Below, in pieces: positions 8,967 to 17,688 of a stretch of DNA of 37,630 bases. Numbering within the stretch: the first letter of the stretch is position 1; each line of letters starts with the position of its first letter. This DNA comes from Desulfamplus magnetovallimortis. GTDB lineage: Bacteria > Desulfobacterota > Desulfobacteria > Desulfobacterales > Desulfobacteraceae. A program made the position numbers and the translations under genes. A model generated the notes under the pieces. The model searched no databases and was not told where the DNA came from. It saw only the letters and a program-made list of their open reading frames with translations. The stretch covers positions 791,717 through 829,346 of the forward strand of contig NZ_LT828540.1 of NCBI RefSeq assembly GCF_900170035.1, given 5' to 3'.

Positions 8967-9428
8967 TCAGGAGTATTTTTTTCTCTCTCTGTCAAGTTCT
9001 CGGTTAACTTCCCGGGTCTTGATGCTCTCCCTTTTGTCATATATCTTCTTACCCTTTGCAAGACCAATCTGAACCTTTATCTTGCCGTTCTTAAAATAGA
9101 CCTTTAAAGGTACAATCGTAAAACCTCTCTCTGCCACTTTTCCGGTGAGTTTTTTAATCTCACGACTGTGAAGCAGAAGCTTCCTTGATCTCAGTGGCTC
9201 GTGGTTATCATAGTAAGCATATTTATAGGGTGTTATATGCATCTGCTTCAGAAAGACTTCTCCATTTTTGATATCTGCATATGCATCCTTTAGGTTCACT
9301 CTTCCTTCTCTTATGGATTTTACCTCTGTGCCCACAAGCACAATACCAGCTTCAACCTCATCGGAGATATGGTAATCATGACGTGCTTTTTTATTGTTTG
9401 CTATTATTTTAATATGGTCTGATTGCAT
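8967..9428 (-). CDS. smpB: SsrA-binding protein SmpB
   Basis: The 153-residue protein matches SmpB along its length. It has an N-terminal [16 protein letters not shown], the core [19 protein letters not shown] and [12 protein letters not shown], and a basic C-terminal tail [20 protein letters not shown], which folds into a helix in the mRNA channel of the ribosome. SmpB delivers tmRNA (ssrA) to stalled ribosomes for trans-translation. A GAAGGTG ribosome site precedes the ATG. The next gene begins 13 nt after its stop codon, so it is likely co-transcribed with the ABC exporter. I looked for ssrA in the 338-nt space upstream and did not find it. Identification is firm. Confidence 0.96.
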   Translation of the reverse strand: MQSDHIKIIANNKKARHDYHISDEVEAGIVLVGTEVKSIREGRVNLKDAYADIKNGEVFLKQMHITPYKYAYYDNHEPLRSRKLLLHSREIKKLTGKVAERGFTIVPLKVYFKNGKIKVQIGLAKGKKIYDKRESIKTREVNRELDRERKKYS

Positions 9429-9766
9429 TTTTTTTACACCTTCTTGATCACACTGTCATGCCCTGACGGGCACAATGAAGGATGCACATTGCATCACAAT
9501 CGAATAGATAAAAATATCGATAAAAACAGATAGTTATGGAAACTTTATAATAAAACACCATGATTACAAGTGCATCACAACTATGCATGAAAGTTTTTAT
9601 ATATCAGTAGGTTATGGAGACTTTCTAACAAAAAAAAAGAATTGAGTGTAGCCTTTTTGAACTATTCTCCCCCTCTCCATTCATGGAGAGGGGGCTGGGG
9701 GGGTGAGGTTTCATGGCAAAAAATTTACTCCGGGTATTCAAAAAAAGGGTACACTCAAAAAAAATG
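9429..9766. other. 338-nt gene-free region between ptsI and smpB
   Basis: No convincing ORF or tmRNA lies here. The half next to smpB is AT-rich and holds short imperfect repeats: ATAGTTATGGAAACTTT and TAGGTTATGGAGACTTT, spaced about 80 nt apart. The half next to ptsI holds the nested palindromic element listed separately. Confidence 0.6.
9642..9758. repeat. Nested palindromic element downstream of ptsI
   Basis: An inner perfect inverted repeat, CCCCCTCTCCAT (9669-9680) and ATGGAGAGGGGG (9683-9694), is enclosed by outer arms that are also inverted repeats: TTGAGTGTAGCCTTTTTGAA (9642-9661) and its imperfect complement at 9737-9758, which begins TTCAAAAAAAGGG and ends TACACTCAA. The nested arms resemble a small miniature-inverted-repeat or REP-type element. 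Because it follows ptsI by 8 nt, the GC-rich hairpin could also act as a transcription terminator or mRNA 3' stabiliser for ptsHI. Confidence 0.7.
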
Positions 9767-11521
9767 TCAGTCAGAAAGAATATTTCCATAGGTTTCTTTA
9801 ACAAAAGCCTCAATATCAGAGGCTTTTCCCATTTTAATCACTTTTTCTACAAATGCACGGGTATCAACAGCATTAAGGCGTCTGACCATCTGATTTATCA
9901 ATGGTATGGACATGCTGTTCATGGAAAGTTCTCTCAGGCCAAGGCCCATTAGGATGGGAAGATTTAAGGGATCCCCTGCCATCTCTCCACACATGGTTAT
10001 CTCAATGTTTTTTTTGTTTGCAGCATCAACAACCATCTTTACCATTCTTATCAAAGCAGGATTCATGGTGTGGTAAAGATGGGCAACCTGCCTGTTCCTG
10101 CGATCAATTGCCATGGAGTACTGGATAAGATCATTTGTGCCGATACTGAAAAAATCAACATGCTCTGCAAGATCTTCTGCAATAATAACGGCTGAAGGTA
10201 TCTCTATCATGATGCCAAGGGGAATATCCTGATTGAAAACCTTCTGCTCCTTTTTAAGCTCCTCAACTGCTTTCCCAATAATCTCTTTTACCTTTATAAT
10301 CTCATCAACACAGGATATCATTGGTATAAGAAGACGGGTATTTCCAAATGCCGCAGCCCTTAAAATTGCCTTGATCTGGGTAATGAATATTTCTGGGCGT
10401 TTCAGACAAAAGCGTACGGCCCTTAATCCAAGTGCTGGATTTTCCTCTTCCACACCCTTCATGTACGGAAGAACCTTATCTCCATTTATGTCAAGAGTAC
10501 GAAAAGTGACAGGCTTTGGTGTCAAAAGTTCAACAACCTCTTTATACTTTTCAAATAACTCCTCTTCTGATGGAAATCGTTTAAGATCAATATAAAGGAA
10601 CTCTGTACGAAAAAGACCTACACCCTTAGCAGCATTATCCCTTACAGAGACCACCTCTTCCACAAGCTCAATATTTGCCATCAGTCGCATTTTAACCCCG
10701 TCAAGGGTTACAGCCGGAAGATGGCTGTCTCTTGCAAGGCTTGCCTGCTGATGTTCATAATTTGCTCTTCTGGCTTCATAGCTGAAAAGGGTATCTTCCT
10801 CCGGATTGATAATAAGTACACCGGAGTTTCCATCAACTATAAGAATATCGTCATTCTCAACACAATGGGTGACATTACCAAGGCCCATTACAGCAGGAAT
10901 GGCAAGGGATTTGGCAATGATTCCTGTATGTGAATCCTTACCGCCTCTGTCTGTAACAAAGCCTTTTATCAACTCAAGCTGAATCTGGCTTGTATCAGCA
11001 GGCGAGAGGTCATGTGCCACAAGAATTACACGTTTGTTGATATCGGAAATCCTGATATCCTGGGCACCGACAAGATGACGCATTACCTGTTCCGAGACCT
11101 GGGCAATATCTGTAACCCTTGATTTCAGATAGGGGTCATTAACCTTCATGAACATGCGCCGGATTTGCCTTGAGACTTTTTTAAGTGCCCACTCTGCATT
11201 GATTCTGTCTGTCTTTATTGTTTCAATGGTTTTGCCATAAAGCATCTTGTCTTTAAAGAGTACAAGGTGGGTCTCAAGGATATCCATCTGTTCTCTCAAG
11301 TCGTTGTGCAATGAGTCAATTATTGCCGCATGTTCGTCAGTTGCGCGCTTTACAGCATTTTTAAAGCGGTTGATTTCAGCCGGAACCCCCTCTTCGGATA
11401 TGGGATACCGTTTGATCAGATCAACACCTTCCCGATCAACAAGATATGCCTTGCCAATGCAGATCCCGGGAGCTCCTGAGATCCCTTTAAGAACAATTTG
11501 ATTTTTTTCAGGTTCAGCCAT
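9767..11521 (-). CDS. ptsI: Phosphoenolpyruvate-protein phosphotransferase (PTS enzyme I)
   Basis: The start is placed at 11521 (MAEPEKNQIVLKGISGAPG). It overlaps the ptsH stop by 8 nt and matches the usual enzyme I N-terminus; a longer frame to 11602 would run deep into ptsH. The 584-residue protein carries the swivelling-domain motif GGKDSHTGIIAKSLAIPAVMG with phospho-acceptor His198. The TIM-barrel PEP site includes GLRAVRFCLKRPEIF, FSIGTNDLIQYSMAIDR and the active-site Cys in ITMCGEMAGDP. It transfers phosphate from PEP to HPr. No sugar-specific EII gene is in the window, so the pair may serve EIIs elsewhere or regulation. Upstream neighbours are LPS genes and downstream is smpB. Confidence 0.95.
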   Translation of the reverse strand: MAEPEKNQIVLKGISGAPGICIGKAYLVDREGVDLIKRYPISEEGVPAEINRFKNAVKRATDEHAAIIDSLHNDLREQMDILETHLVLFKDKMLYGKTIETIKTDRINAEWALKKVSRQIRRMFMKVNDPYLKSRVTDIAQVSEQVMRHLVGAQDIRISDINKRVILVAHDLSPADTSQIQLELIKGFVTDRGGKDSHTGIIAKSLAIPAVMGLGNVTHCVENDDILIVDGNSGVLIINPEEDTLFSYEARRANYEHQQASLARDSHLPAVTLDGVKMRLMANIELVEEVVSVRDNAAKGVGLFRTEFLYIDLKRFPSEEELFEKYKEVVELLTPKPVTFRTLDINGDKVLPYMKGVEEENPALGLRAVRFCLKRPEIFITQIKAILRAAAFGNTRLLIPMISCVDEIIKVKEIIGKAVEELKKEQKVFNQDIPLGIMIEIPSAVIIAEDLAEHVDFFSIGTNDLIQYSMAIDRRNRQVAHLYHTMNPALIRMVKMVVDAANKKNIEITMCGEMAGDPLNLPILMGLGLRELSMNSMSIPLINQMVRRLNAVDTRAFVEKVIKMGKASDIEAFVKETYGNILSD

Positions 11522-11825
11522 CGGCATTTTCTCCAAATCCGGATTCAAAAAATTCCACAAGTTCATCAAGAACAGAAACATCTTTTTCCGATTCAATCTC
11601 AACTGTCATCCTGCACCCTTTTTCGGCATTAAGGGTTAAAATATCAATCACGCTTGAGGCATCAGCCCTGTGATTTTTATAGACAAGCCAGACCGCATCT
11701 TCAGCATTTCTGACTATTCTGGCGATCATTGCAGCCGGCCTTGCATGCAATCCTAGTTCATTTTCAATGAGCACTGTTTTACGGGTATTCAATAGCGTTT
11801 TCAATCCTGTTTCCGCATCCTTCAT
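11514..11825 (-). CDS. ptsH: Phosphocarrier protein HPr
   Basis: This 103-residue HPr-fold protein has the active-site motif GLHARPAA with His27. It also keeps a serine (Ser58, in ADASSVIDILTLNAEKG) exactly 31 residues further on, the spacing of the regulatory Ser46 in classical HPr. It could therefore be phosphorylated both by enzyme I on His and by an HPr kinase on Ser, although no hprK is nearby. The N-terminus is about 12 residues longer than in classical HPr. The stop codon overlaps the ptsI start, giving a coupled ptsHI pair. No obvious ribosome site precedes the ATG, so a slightly later start is possible. Confidence 0.93.
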   Translation of the reverse strand: MKDAETGLKTLLNTRKTVLIENELGLHARPAAMIARIVRNAEDAVWLVYKNHRADASSVIDILTLNAEKGCRMTVEIESEKDVSVLDELVEFFESGFGENADG

Positions 11826-11890
11826 ATCGGGTTAAGAAGATAGCTACATTATCTTTTCATGTGTAAAATGTCAATAAATCATAAGGATTA

Positions 11891-12799
11891 TTAACCTTGA
11901 CCATGGGAGTTGCTGTCAAGATGGCCCAATTTCATGTTTTTTTCATACAACTTTACATATTTATAAAAAGTCTCCTCAAAATTACCAAAGGCAATCACAA
12001 AACCTGGCCATCCGTCCATAAAGCCTGCTTTCAGAAAATATGTTCGGATAAATGACCAGATGCCATGCATAAGGGCCGTGAACATTCCACACGATTTCCC
12101 TTCTTTTTCAAGCTTAATGGCTCCAAGAGTGGAATACCTGTTTTTTTTGGCAAGCATCTCCTCAATGGTCAGGTAAGGGATCTGATGTATGGGTGACCTT
12201 ATTCTTCCGGCTCTATTTTCACTTATAATATCGTAACGTTCATGGACAGGATCGGATTTAAATACAAGGGTTCCCTTTCTGAACAACTGGGGTTGTCTGT
12301 AATCAGGGTAATATCCACTATGTCTTATCCATTTTCCCATAAAAAAGTTTTTTCTCGGCACATAATAAAGATCGTGCAGTTTTTCTCCTACTGATTTTCT
12401 ATTTCCTCTATCTTTTTCTTTTCCTCTATCTTCTTCGCTTCTTCTTTTTTTTTCTTCTTCTTCTGATAAACTGTTTGAGTAATCAGAATTGTGAAGAGAA
12501 AAACGTTGGATTATGGATAAAATTTCATCCCTTGCTTCAGGAGTACAGCGTTCATCAGAGTCAAGACTGAAAATCCACTCATGGGAACAGGCAAATATGG
12601 CCTTATTACGAAGGTCACCAAAACCTTTAAAAGGAATCTGTATAACCTTTGCACCATATTCTTCAGCAATTTCTGCAGTTCTGTCACTGCTGAAAGAGTC
12701 AGCTACAATGATCTCGTCTGCCCATGTAACACTCTCAAGTGCCGGTCTTATTTTTGTTTCCTGATTGTAAGCAATTATATAAACAGATATTTTTACCAT
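11891..12799 (-). CDS. Family 2 glycosyltransferase, WaaE/KdtX-like (LPS core)
   Basis: Starting at MVKISVYIIAYNQE gives 302 residues with a GT-A fold: the opening strand, ADEIIVADSFSSDRT, and the metal-binding LDSDE at 79-83. The later RKNFFMGKWIRHSGYYPDYR and PVHERY segments are typical of WaaE/KdtX-like LPS core glucosyltransferases. An in-frame upstream ATG at 12907 overlaps the ligase stop as ATGA. The extra 36 codons would be translated from a dispersed intergenic element and do not look like the family, so I prefer 12799 but cannot exclude the coupled start. An insert of about 35 residues, very rich in Glu, Lys and Arg (105-139), interrupts the domain. The sugar added is unknown; the gene ends the LPS block. 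Confidence 0.82.
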   Translation of the reverse strand: MVKISVYIIAYNQETKIRPALESVTWADEIIVADSFSSDRTAEIAEEYGAKVIQIPFKGFGDLRNKAIFACSHEWIFSLDSDERCTPEARDEILSIIQRFSLHNSDYSNSLSEEEEKKRRSEEDRGKEKDRGNRKSVGEKLHDLYYVPRKNFFMGKWIRHSGYYPDYRQPQLFRKGTLVFKSDPVHERYDIISENRAGRIRSPIHQIPYLTIEEMLAKKNRYSTLGAIKLEKEGKSCGMFTALMHGIWSFIRTYFLKAGFMDGWPGFVIAFGNFEETFYKYVKLYEKNMKLGHLDSNSHGQG

Positions 12800-12821
12800 A
12801 GGAGCCTTTTTTTCATTCTGA

Positions 12822-12885
12822 TTTACCGTGGGAATAGAAATCTTATTTCCATAATCGGTGGCGACCGGACTTCGGCTATGAATGG
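12822..12885. repeat. Diverged TTTACCGTG element in the ligase/glycosyltransferase junction
   Basis: TTTACCGTGGGAATAG starts at 12822 and similarity to the GGGGGTGGC subtype at 17689 continues to about 12885 (TTTCCATAATCGGTGGCG and GCTATGAATGGG). It occupies most of the 104 nt between the ligase stop and the preferred glycosyltransferase start. The long start at 12907 would translate through it. Confidence 0.6.
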
Positions 12886-12903
12886 GTAGCGTGGAAAAAC
12901 CCC

Positions 12904-14172
12904 TCATTCATAATCGAGGTGATGGTCATTGCATTTTTCTGTCCCATTTTGAACATTCCACTGATCTGAAGATTTAAAACGACCAAGCAGACCATACCCC
13001 ATTGCAAAAAAAAGAGCAGGGCCGGAGTCCAGTATCTGGGAATTAAAAAAGCCGCTTATAAAGATCACCAGAAAAATTGAGAGGGCAAAGTATCCTGAAA
13101 GCTCCTGTTTGAGTCGCCAAGCCTGTTCAAACATAACCCAGCAGATCCACAAATAGACAAAAAGGCCAATAAGACCAAAGCTTGCCCCCATATACAGAAT
13201 ATTACTGTGGGGATGACTTTGGGCTCCACCCTGCTCCTGTGCTGTATAATAGCGATACCCCCCTGTACCAGCGCCGGCAATAGGATTATCCATAAAAATA
13301 TCCACGGCAGCCCTGACAAGGTAGAATCTTGGCATCTGACTGATCACATCCTTGCCCCAGGATTCGTTCAGGATAACCTGTTTATATAGTTTCAGATTTT
13401 TGATGGTGCCATTAATGCGTTTCTGTAAAACAGGCGAAAAGGACATGCATAATACAAAAATAATACATAAAAGAGTAACTTTTTTCCATTCAAGGCGACC
13501 AACAATGTTTACCGCCACCATGGGAGAAAGAAGCAGAAAGGTCATATAGCCATTTCTGCCGTCCATGATTGTAATATGAAACAGAAAAAGTATTATCAAT
13601 ATAAGGTTAAAAACTTTGATCCCGATTTGTGATGAAGACCTGAAAAAAAATGAAGCTGCAAGTATGCCTGCAACAAGATACATGGAAAGAGCACTGTATA
13701 TAACTCCAAAACCAAAATACCCCTTTATACCACTTGGTGAAGGAGGCTGACATAATCCTGCATACTGTATCATGGCAAAAAGTGCATTGATTGCAAGCCC
13801 TGCAAGAAATGCCTTTACAATCCATATAACAGCTCTTTTATCCACAGGGAGCAGCGCAATAACAATGGCATAAAACCAGTAATGTGTTTTTCTGGCATAA
13901 TCCCAGCTTACATCTGTCAATTCAGGCACATACAGCAACCCCACCCAGGGAAGTAGTATCATTGCAAGAAGTGGCCATGCCCAGGGAGATTTCAGCATTT
14001 TTCCTGCATCAACAAGCTTTCCTGAAAAAAGAGCTGTGGCAGATGCCAAGATAATACACATCAAAGGTGGGGCTGTACCAATGGGAAGAAAGAAAAAAGT
14101 CATACCCACCAATGTAAATATAACCCTGTCACTCTTTTCCATACCCTGGTATGTTTTTTTCAGGTCAAGCAT
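12904..14172 (-). CDS. O-antigen ligase/polymerase family membrane protein (WaaL-like)
   Basis: The 422-residue protein has about ten to twelve hydrophobic helices and a large periplasmic loop near the C-terminal third, as in the Wzy_C/WaaL family (PF04932). The family hallmark is seen as SHPHSNILYMGASFGLIGL (319-337, His322 and Asn324), preceded by NPIAGAGTGGY. DGRNGYM at 204-210 corresponds to the arginine-containing loop after the middle helices. WaaL-type enzymes move O-antigen from undecaprenyl diphosphate to lipid A-core; Wzy polymerases share the fold. The position between heptosyltransferase and core glycosyltransferase genes favours ligase. The 175 nt before it show only weak AT-rich hairpins. 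Confidence 0.8.
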   Translation of the reverse strand: MLDLKKTYQGMEKSDRVIFTLVGMTFFFLPIGTAPPLMCIILASATALFSGKLVDAGKMLKSPWAWPLLAMILLPWVGLLYVPELTDVSWDYARKTHYWFYAIVIALLPVDKRAVIWIVKAFLAGLAINALFAMIQYAGLCQPPSPSGIKGYFGFGVIYSALSMYLVAGILAASFFFRSSSQIGIKVFNLILIILFLFHITIMDGRNGYMTFLLLSPMVAVNIVGRLEWKKVTLLCIIFVLCMSFSPVLQKRINGTIKNLKLYKQVILNESWGKDVISQMPRFYLVRAAVDIFMDNPIAGAGTGGYRYYTAQEQGGAQSHPHSNILYMGASFGLIGLFVYLWICWVMFEQAWRLKQELSGYFALSIFLVIFISGFFNSQILDSGPALFFAMGYGLLGRFKSSDQWNVQNGTEKCNDHHLDYE

Positions 14173-14347
14173 AATTCAGATTCCAAAAGTTCTGATCTGT
14201 TCACACCCGGCAAACTGCTTGTGATCAAGTACAGGGATGCTTTTGCAATAACACCTTTGCAATACTTAGGATCACACACAAAGCATATGCAAACAAATAT
14301 AAAAAAAAATTTGCATACCAGAACAGCTCTTGATTTTCTGTTATCAG

Positions 14348-15370
14348 TCAAGTTTCAGTCATCTCCTTTACCACATCAAAAACTTCCCTGACCGTCAACT
14401 CATTCATGCAGCGCCAGTGGGAACATGGCTGCCAGGCATAGCATGGAGAACACGGCAGTTTTTTCTGGATCACCCTGTGTATGGAACCGTAAGGCCCTGT
14501 CCTTACAGGATTGGCAGGACCAAAAACTGCAACCACCGGAACCTCAAGGGCTGCCGCAAGATGCATAGGCCCTGTGTCATTGGTAATAAAAAATCTGGCA
14601 CCCTTAATAATAGGCATCAATCCCTTTAATGTTGTTTTTCCTGCAATTGACAAAGCTTTTCCTTGTGAAAATTTTACAACCCTTTCAGCAATGGCAGCAT
14701 CGGCACCACTGCTTATTACAACCGAAGGCAATGGCAGCATGGAAGCCAGCTCGCCATATTTTTCAGCCGGCCACTGGTTGGCAGGTTTTCCAGCAGAAGG
14801 AGAGATAACCACATAATTTGGAGGCAGGATATTACATATATCAGAATGGTTGTCAAACGGAGCAAAAGGATAGTTTACACTACTTGTGTCACACCCAATA
14901 AAACCGGCAAGTTTAAGATAGCGGTCAATGGCATGGTTATCCATTCCACCTTTTATTTTATGTGTATAAAAAAAAGGGCTTCCCTCATCTGACTCTTCAA
15001 AACCAATTTTCATATAAGCTTTAGATGCAAGTGTTATAAGTCCACTTCTAAGAATACCTGAAAGATCAAAGGCAATATCGTACTTTTCCTTTCCCAGTCC
15101 TTTGACAAGCCCGAATATCTCGTTCAGAGTGGATTTCAGATAACCAATTTTTTTCCACTGATCTTTTTTTATAACCCAAAGTTTGTCTATCATGGGATGC
15201 CCCTCCAGAAAGGTGTGCAGGCCATGGGCTACAACCCAGTCAATTCTGGCGTTGGGGAAAGTGCTTTTCACTGCATTCAGAAATGGAAGTGAATGAATAA
15301 TGTCCCCAAAGGCACTGGGTTTGATAATAAGAATTTTCTTTATCCTGGCCGGAATTACAACAGGACTCAT
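14348..15370 (-). CDS. Family 9 glycosyltransferase, heptosyltransferase I-like
   Basis: The ATG at 15370 is chosen over the one at 15400 because AAGGAG sits 7-8 nt before it. The resulting 340-residue protein starts MSPVVIPARIKKILIIKPSA and has the two Rossmann halves of GT-B family 9. The N-terminal half has FGDIIHSLPFLNAVK. The C-terminal half has VISPSAGKPANQWPAEKYGE, FFITNDTGPMHLAAALEVP and VFGPANPVRTGPYG. WaaC-like enzymes add the first ADP-heptose to Kdo2-lipid A. The C-terminus holds a cysteine cluster (PCSPCYAWQPCSHWRC) also seen in other WaaC/WaaF relatives. It pairs with waaF about 140 nt upstream. The position on the core (HepI versus a later heptose) is not certain. Confidence 0.85.
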   Translation of the reverse strand: MSPVVIPARIKKILIIKPSAFGDIIHSLPFLNAVKSTFPNARIDWVVAHGLHTFLEGHPMIDKLWVIKKDQWKKIGYLKSTLNEIFGLVKGLGKEKYDIAFDLSGILRSGLITLASKAYMKIGFEESDEGSPFFYTHKIKGGMDNHAIDRYLKLAGFIGCDTSSVNYPFAPFDNHSDICNILPPNYVVISPSAGKPANQWPAEKYGELASMLPLPSVVISSGADAAIAERVVKFSQGKALSIAGKTTLKGLMPIIKGARFFITNDTGPMHLAAALEVPVVAVFGPANPVRTGPYGSIHRVIQKKLPCSPCYAWQPCSHWRCMNELTVREVFDVVKEMTET

Positions 15371-15507
15371 TGGGTTCTCCTTAAAAAATCCATACAGCAC
15401 ATCAATAACGGAATTAATCAGTTAGCTTAAGCGCCCTTAAGTTAAAATTTTCCATATTTTTGACTTAAGTTATTGACAAGACTCTTGACATTGACTTGAT
15501 GAAACGC

Positions 15508-16566
15508 TCACTGTTCAGCCATTTTTGCCATGGCAGCATCCATAACCATATCAACTGATATTTTATCCATGCATGCATGGTCAACAGGACAGTGGGGTTT
15601 AAGGCAGGGGCTGCATGGAACCTGAACACGCAGCATCCGGCTGTTGTAACTTGCAGGGGAGGTTGCCACAGGATCTGTTGAACCGATTATGGCAATCTGC
15701 GGTGTGTGAAGTGCTGCCGCAACATGCATTAATCCAGAATCATTGGTAATAAAAAGAGAACATTTTTCTATTAATGCAAATGCATCTCTTAAACTGGTGT
15801 GTCCTGCAAGGTTTATACAGACATTTCCGGAACATGAATTAATAAAATCTCCAAGAGCTTCATCACCCGGGCCGCCAAATAACAAAATTTTGACATTGAA
15901 ACAGTCAGACAGTTTTCTTGCAAGTTCCGCATATCTTTGGGGAAACCATCGTTTGGCTGTACCACCTGTTGCGCCAGGATTTAATCCTATAACAGGTTGT
16001 TCTGCTCTGCCTGTCCCTGCATAATCTGCAATACCATTATCTTCAAGAAATCTTTTTGCCTTTGCCCTTTCATTGTCAGTAACAAAAAGTTCCTGGTACC
16101 CGCCATTGTCAGCAATGGATGCACCTTTTAAAATTCCCCTGTAGTAATCAATCAGATGACCTTTCTTCAGCTTTTTGTCCATTTTGATGGAAGGGTTCAA
16201 AAGCAGAGTTCTGCCGTCTGTGTTATATCCTATACGTACTGGAATGCCGGCCAGAAAAGTTATCAAAGCTGCTTCAAATGCATTCTGCATAAGTATTGCA
16301 ATATCAAACCTGTATTTACGCAGATCCCGAGCAAGACAAATTGTTCCCCAGCCTTTTTTATGGCGTCCATCATTTTCATAAACAATGATTTCATCAACAT
16401 GGGGATTATGCTCAAAGACAGGAATAACCCACGGTTTGGCAAGCAGGCTGATATGGGCAGATGGGTAATGTTTTCTTATGGCTCTTATCACAGGGGTTGT
16501 CATAATGGCATCCCCTACCCAGTTTGCAGCACGGATGAGGATTTTTGAAGGGTTGTTATTGTTCAC
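15508..16566 (-). CDS. waaF: ADP-heptose:LPS heptosyltransferase II (WaaF-like)
   Basis: This 352-residue family 9 glycosyltransferase opens KILIRAANWVGDAIMTTPVI, the WaaF hallmark in which NWVGD binds near the acceptor. The C-terminal half has GLNPGATGGTAKRWFPQRYA and LFITNDSGLMHVAAALHTP, the ADP-heptose site. It ends with the PCSPCLKPHCPVDHACM cysteine cluster. The role is addition of the second heptose of the LPS inner core at the cytoplasmic face. The start codon is GTG with no strong ribosome site. It is preceded by a tandem-repeat tract that reaches into the end of the upstream acyltransferase gene. Length is normal, and unlike several neighbours it has no low-complexity insert. Confidence 0.9.
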   Translation of the reverse strand: MNNNNPSKILIRAANWVGDAIMTTPVIRAIRKHYPSAHISLLAKPWVIPVFEHNPHVDEIIVYENDGRHKKGWGTICLARDLRKYRFDIAILMQNAFEAALITFLAGIPVRIGYNTDGRTLLLNPSIKMDKKLKKGHLIDYYRGILKGASIADNGGYQELFVTDNERAKAKRFLEDNGIADYAGTGRAEQPVIGLNPGATGGTAKRWFPQRYAELARKLSDCFNVKILLFGGPGDEALGDFINSCSGNVCINLAGHTSLRDAFALIEKCSLFITNDSGLMHVAAALHTPQIAIIGSTDPVATSPASYNSRMLRVQVPCSPCLKPHCPVDHACMDKISVDMVMDAAMAKMAEQ

Positions 16567-16607
16567 TATTTCAGTTCTTTCAGGAAGCAGTAATTGTCAT
16601 GTCAGGT

Positions 16608-16778
16608 AACATCATCCAGCTTTTAAGGAAACATCATCAGGTTTTTAAGGCAACAGCATCAGGCTTTTAGGACAACAGCATCAGGCTTTTAGGACAACAG
16701 CATCAGGCTTTTTAGGCAACAGCATCAGGTTTTTAGACAACAGCATCAGGTTTTTAGACAACAGCATCAGGTTTTTGA
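16608..16778. repeat. 21-23-bp tandem repeat between waaF and the LpxL-type gene
   Basis: Eight contiguous units of AACAGCATCAGGCTTTTAGGAC type, varying from 21 to 23 bp, fill the junction. The distal units AACAGCATCAGGTTTTTAGAC extend into the 3' end of the acyltransferase gene, where they encode its last residues (KPDAVV) and its stop codon. There are no spacers, so this is not a CRISPR array. Unit length varies by single bases in the T/A run, a slippage signature. Confidence 0.92.
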
Positions 16779-17665
16779 GATAATAAAGAGTAATTTTTTG
16801 TTTTCCACCGGTTATGAACCCAAAACCACTGCTCCGGATATTGCCTTACCATAGATTCAATGGATGATACATAGTTCTGGGTGTTGATTTCGATATCCTT
16901 TATTCTGTCACCTGTCAACACCAGGGGAATTTCAGGCATAAACCTTATTATGTGGCGTTTTCCATCACGGACAATACAAGTTGGCACAACTGATGCACGG
17001 GTTCTTAAGACAAGTTTTGCAAATCCGCTGTTGGTACATGCAGGTCTGCCAAAAAAATCCACAAACACCCCTTTGTACCAGTCAACATTCTGATCAAGAA
17101 GCGTTCCAACAATACCGCCGGATGCAAGAATTTCATCAACCTTACTGCTTGCCCCCCTCAAAGGAATCATGCAGGTTCCATGTTTTTGCCGCATGGCAAG
17201 CATTAACTTTTCAAGGGGTGGAAAATCAAGTTTTCTGTAAATTGCATATGGTGAGTATCCTGTTATTGCTATGCCTGAAACAAGAAGTTCCCAGTTACCA
17301 AGATGACATGAAAGCGACAGAACTCCTTTGCCCCTGGAGCATGCCGTTTTGATATGTTCAAGTCCTTCAATGGACAAAATCCTTGACACGTCACTTTTTG
17401 TATATCTGTATGACCAGCCAATTTCAAAAAGCATAAAGGCTGTATTATTAAAAATCTTTTTAGCCACTGCATGCAGTTCAGGTTCAGATAACTCTTTTCC
17501 AAAAGCGTGCCTGAGATTATCAAGGGCAATATTTCTGTGCCTTGTATCAATATCAAACCATAGAAGAGCTAAAATATCAGCTATAAAACGTGCAGAACGC
17601 CGTGGTAACAAGCTAATCAGAAGCATTATCAGACAAAGAATTTTATATATGATCAGGTTTTTCAT
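16754..17665 (-). CDS. Lipid A acyltransferase (LpxL/HtrB family)
   Basis: The 303-residue protein has an N-terminal membrane helix and the lipid A late-acyltransferase motifs. These are the HX4E catalytic box at 121-126 (HLGNWE), a GIVGTLLDQN segment, an acceptor region near PACTNSGFAKLVLRT, and the C-terminal FWVHNRWKTK hallmark. LpxL-type enzymes transfer a secondary acyl chain from acyl-ACP to Kdo2-lipid IVA at the inner membrane. The gene lies between lpxK and waaF, where such an enzyme is expected. The last six codons and the stop are formed by a tandem-repeat unit, so the C-terminus was probably altered after the repeat arose. Which acyl position it modifies (LpxL or LpxM type) is not clear. 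Confidence 0.88.
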   Translation of the reverse strand: MKNLIIYKILCLIMLLISLLPRRSARFIADILALLWFDIDTRHRNIALDNLRHAFGKELSEPELHAVAKKIFNNTAFMLFEIGWSYRYTKSDVSRILSIEGLEHIKTACSRGKGVLSLSCHLGNWELLVSGIAITGYSPYAIYRKLDFPPLEKLMLAMRQKHGTCMIPLRGASSKVDEILASGGIVGTLLDQNVDWYKGVFVDFFGRPACTNSGFAKLVLRTRASVVPTCIVRDGKRHIIRFMPEIPLVLTGDRIKDIEINTQNYVSSIESMVRQYPEQWFWVHNRWKTKNYSLLSQKPDAVV

Positions 17666-17688
17666 TAAAGGTACTCTTATTTTTATAT

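Noticed and set aside
8954-9067. Upstream start for the MdlA-like subunit
   Set aside because: It would overlap smpB by 101 nt, and the added residues are the out-of-frame reading of the conserved SmpB tail.
9429-9766. tmRNA (ssrA) beside smpB
   Set aside because: No tRNA-Ala-like acceptor ends, no G-U pair pattern and no tag ORF could be found; the space is filled by a palindrome and AT-rich sequence.
16608-16778. Possible CRISPR array
   Set aside because: Units of 21-23 bp are directly contiguous with no unique spacers, and two of them lie inside a coding region.
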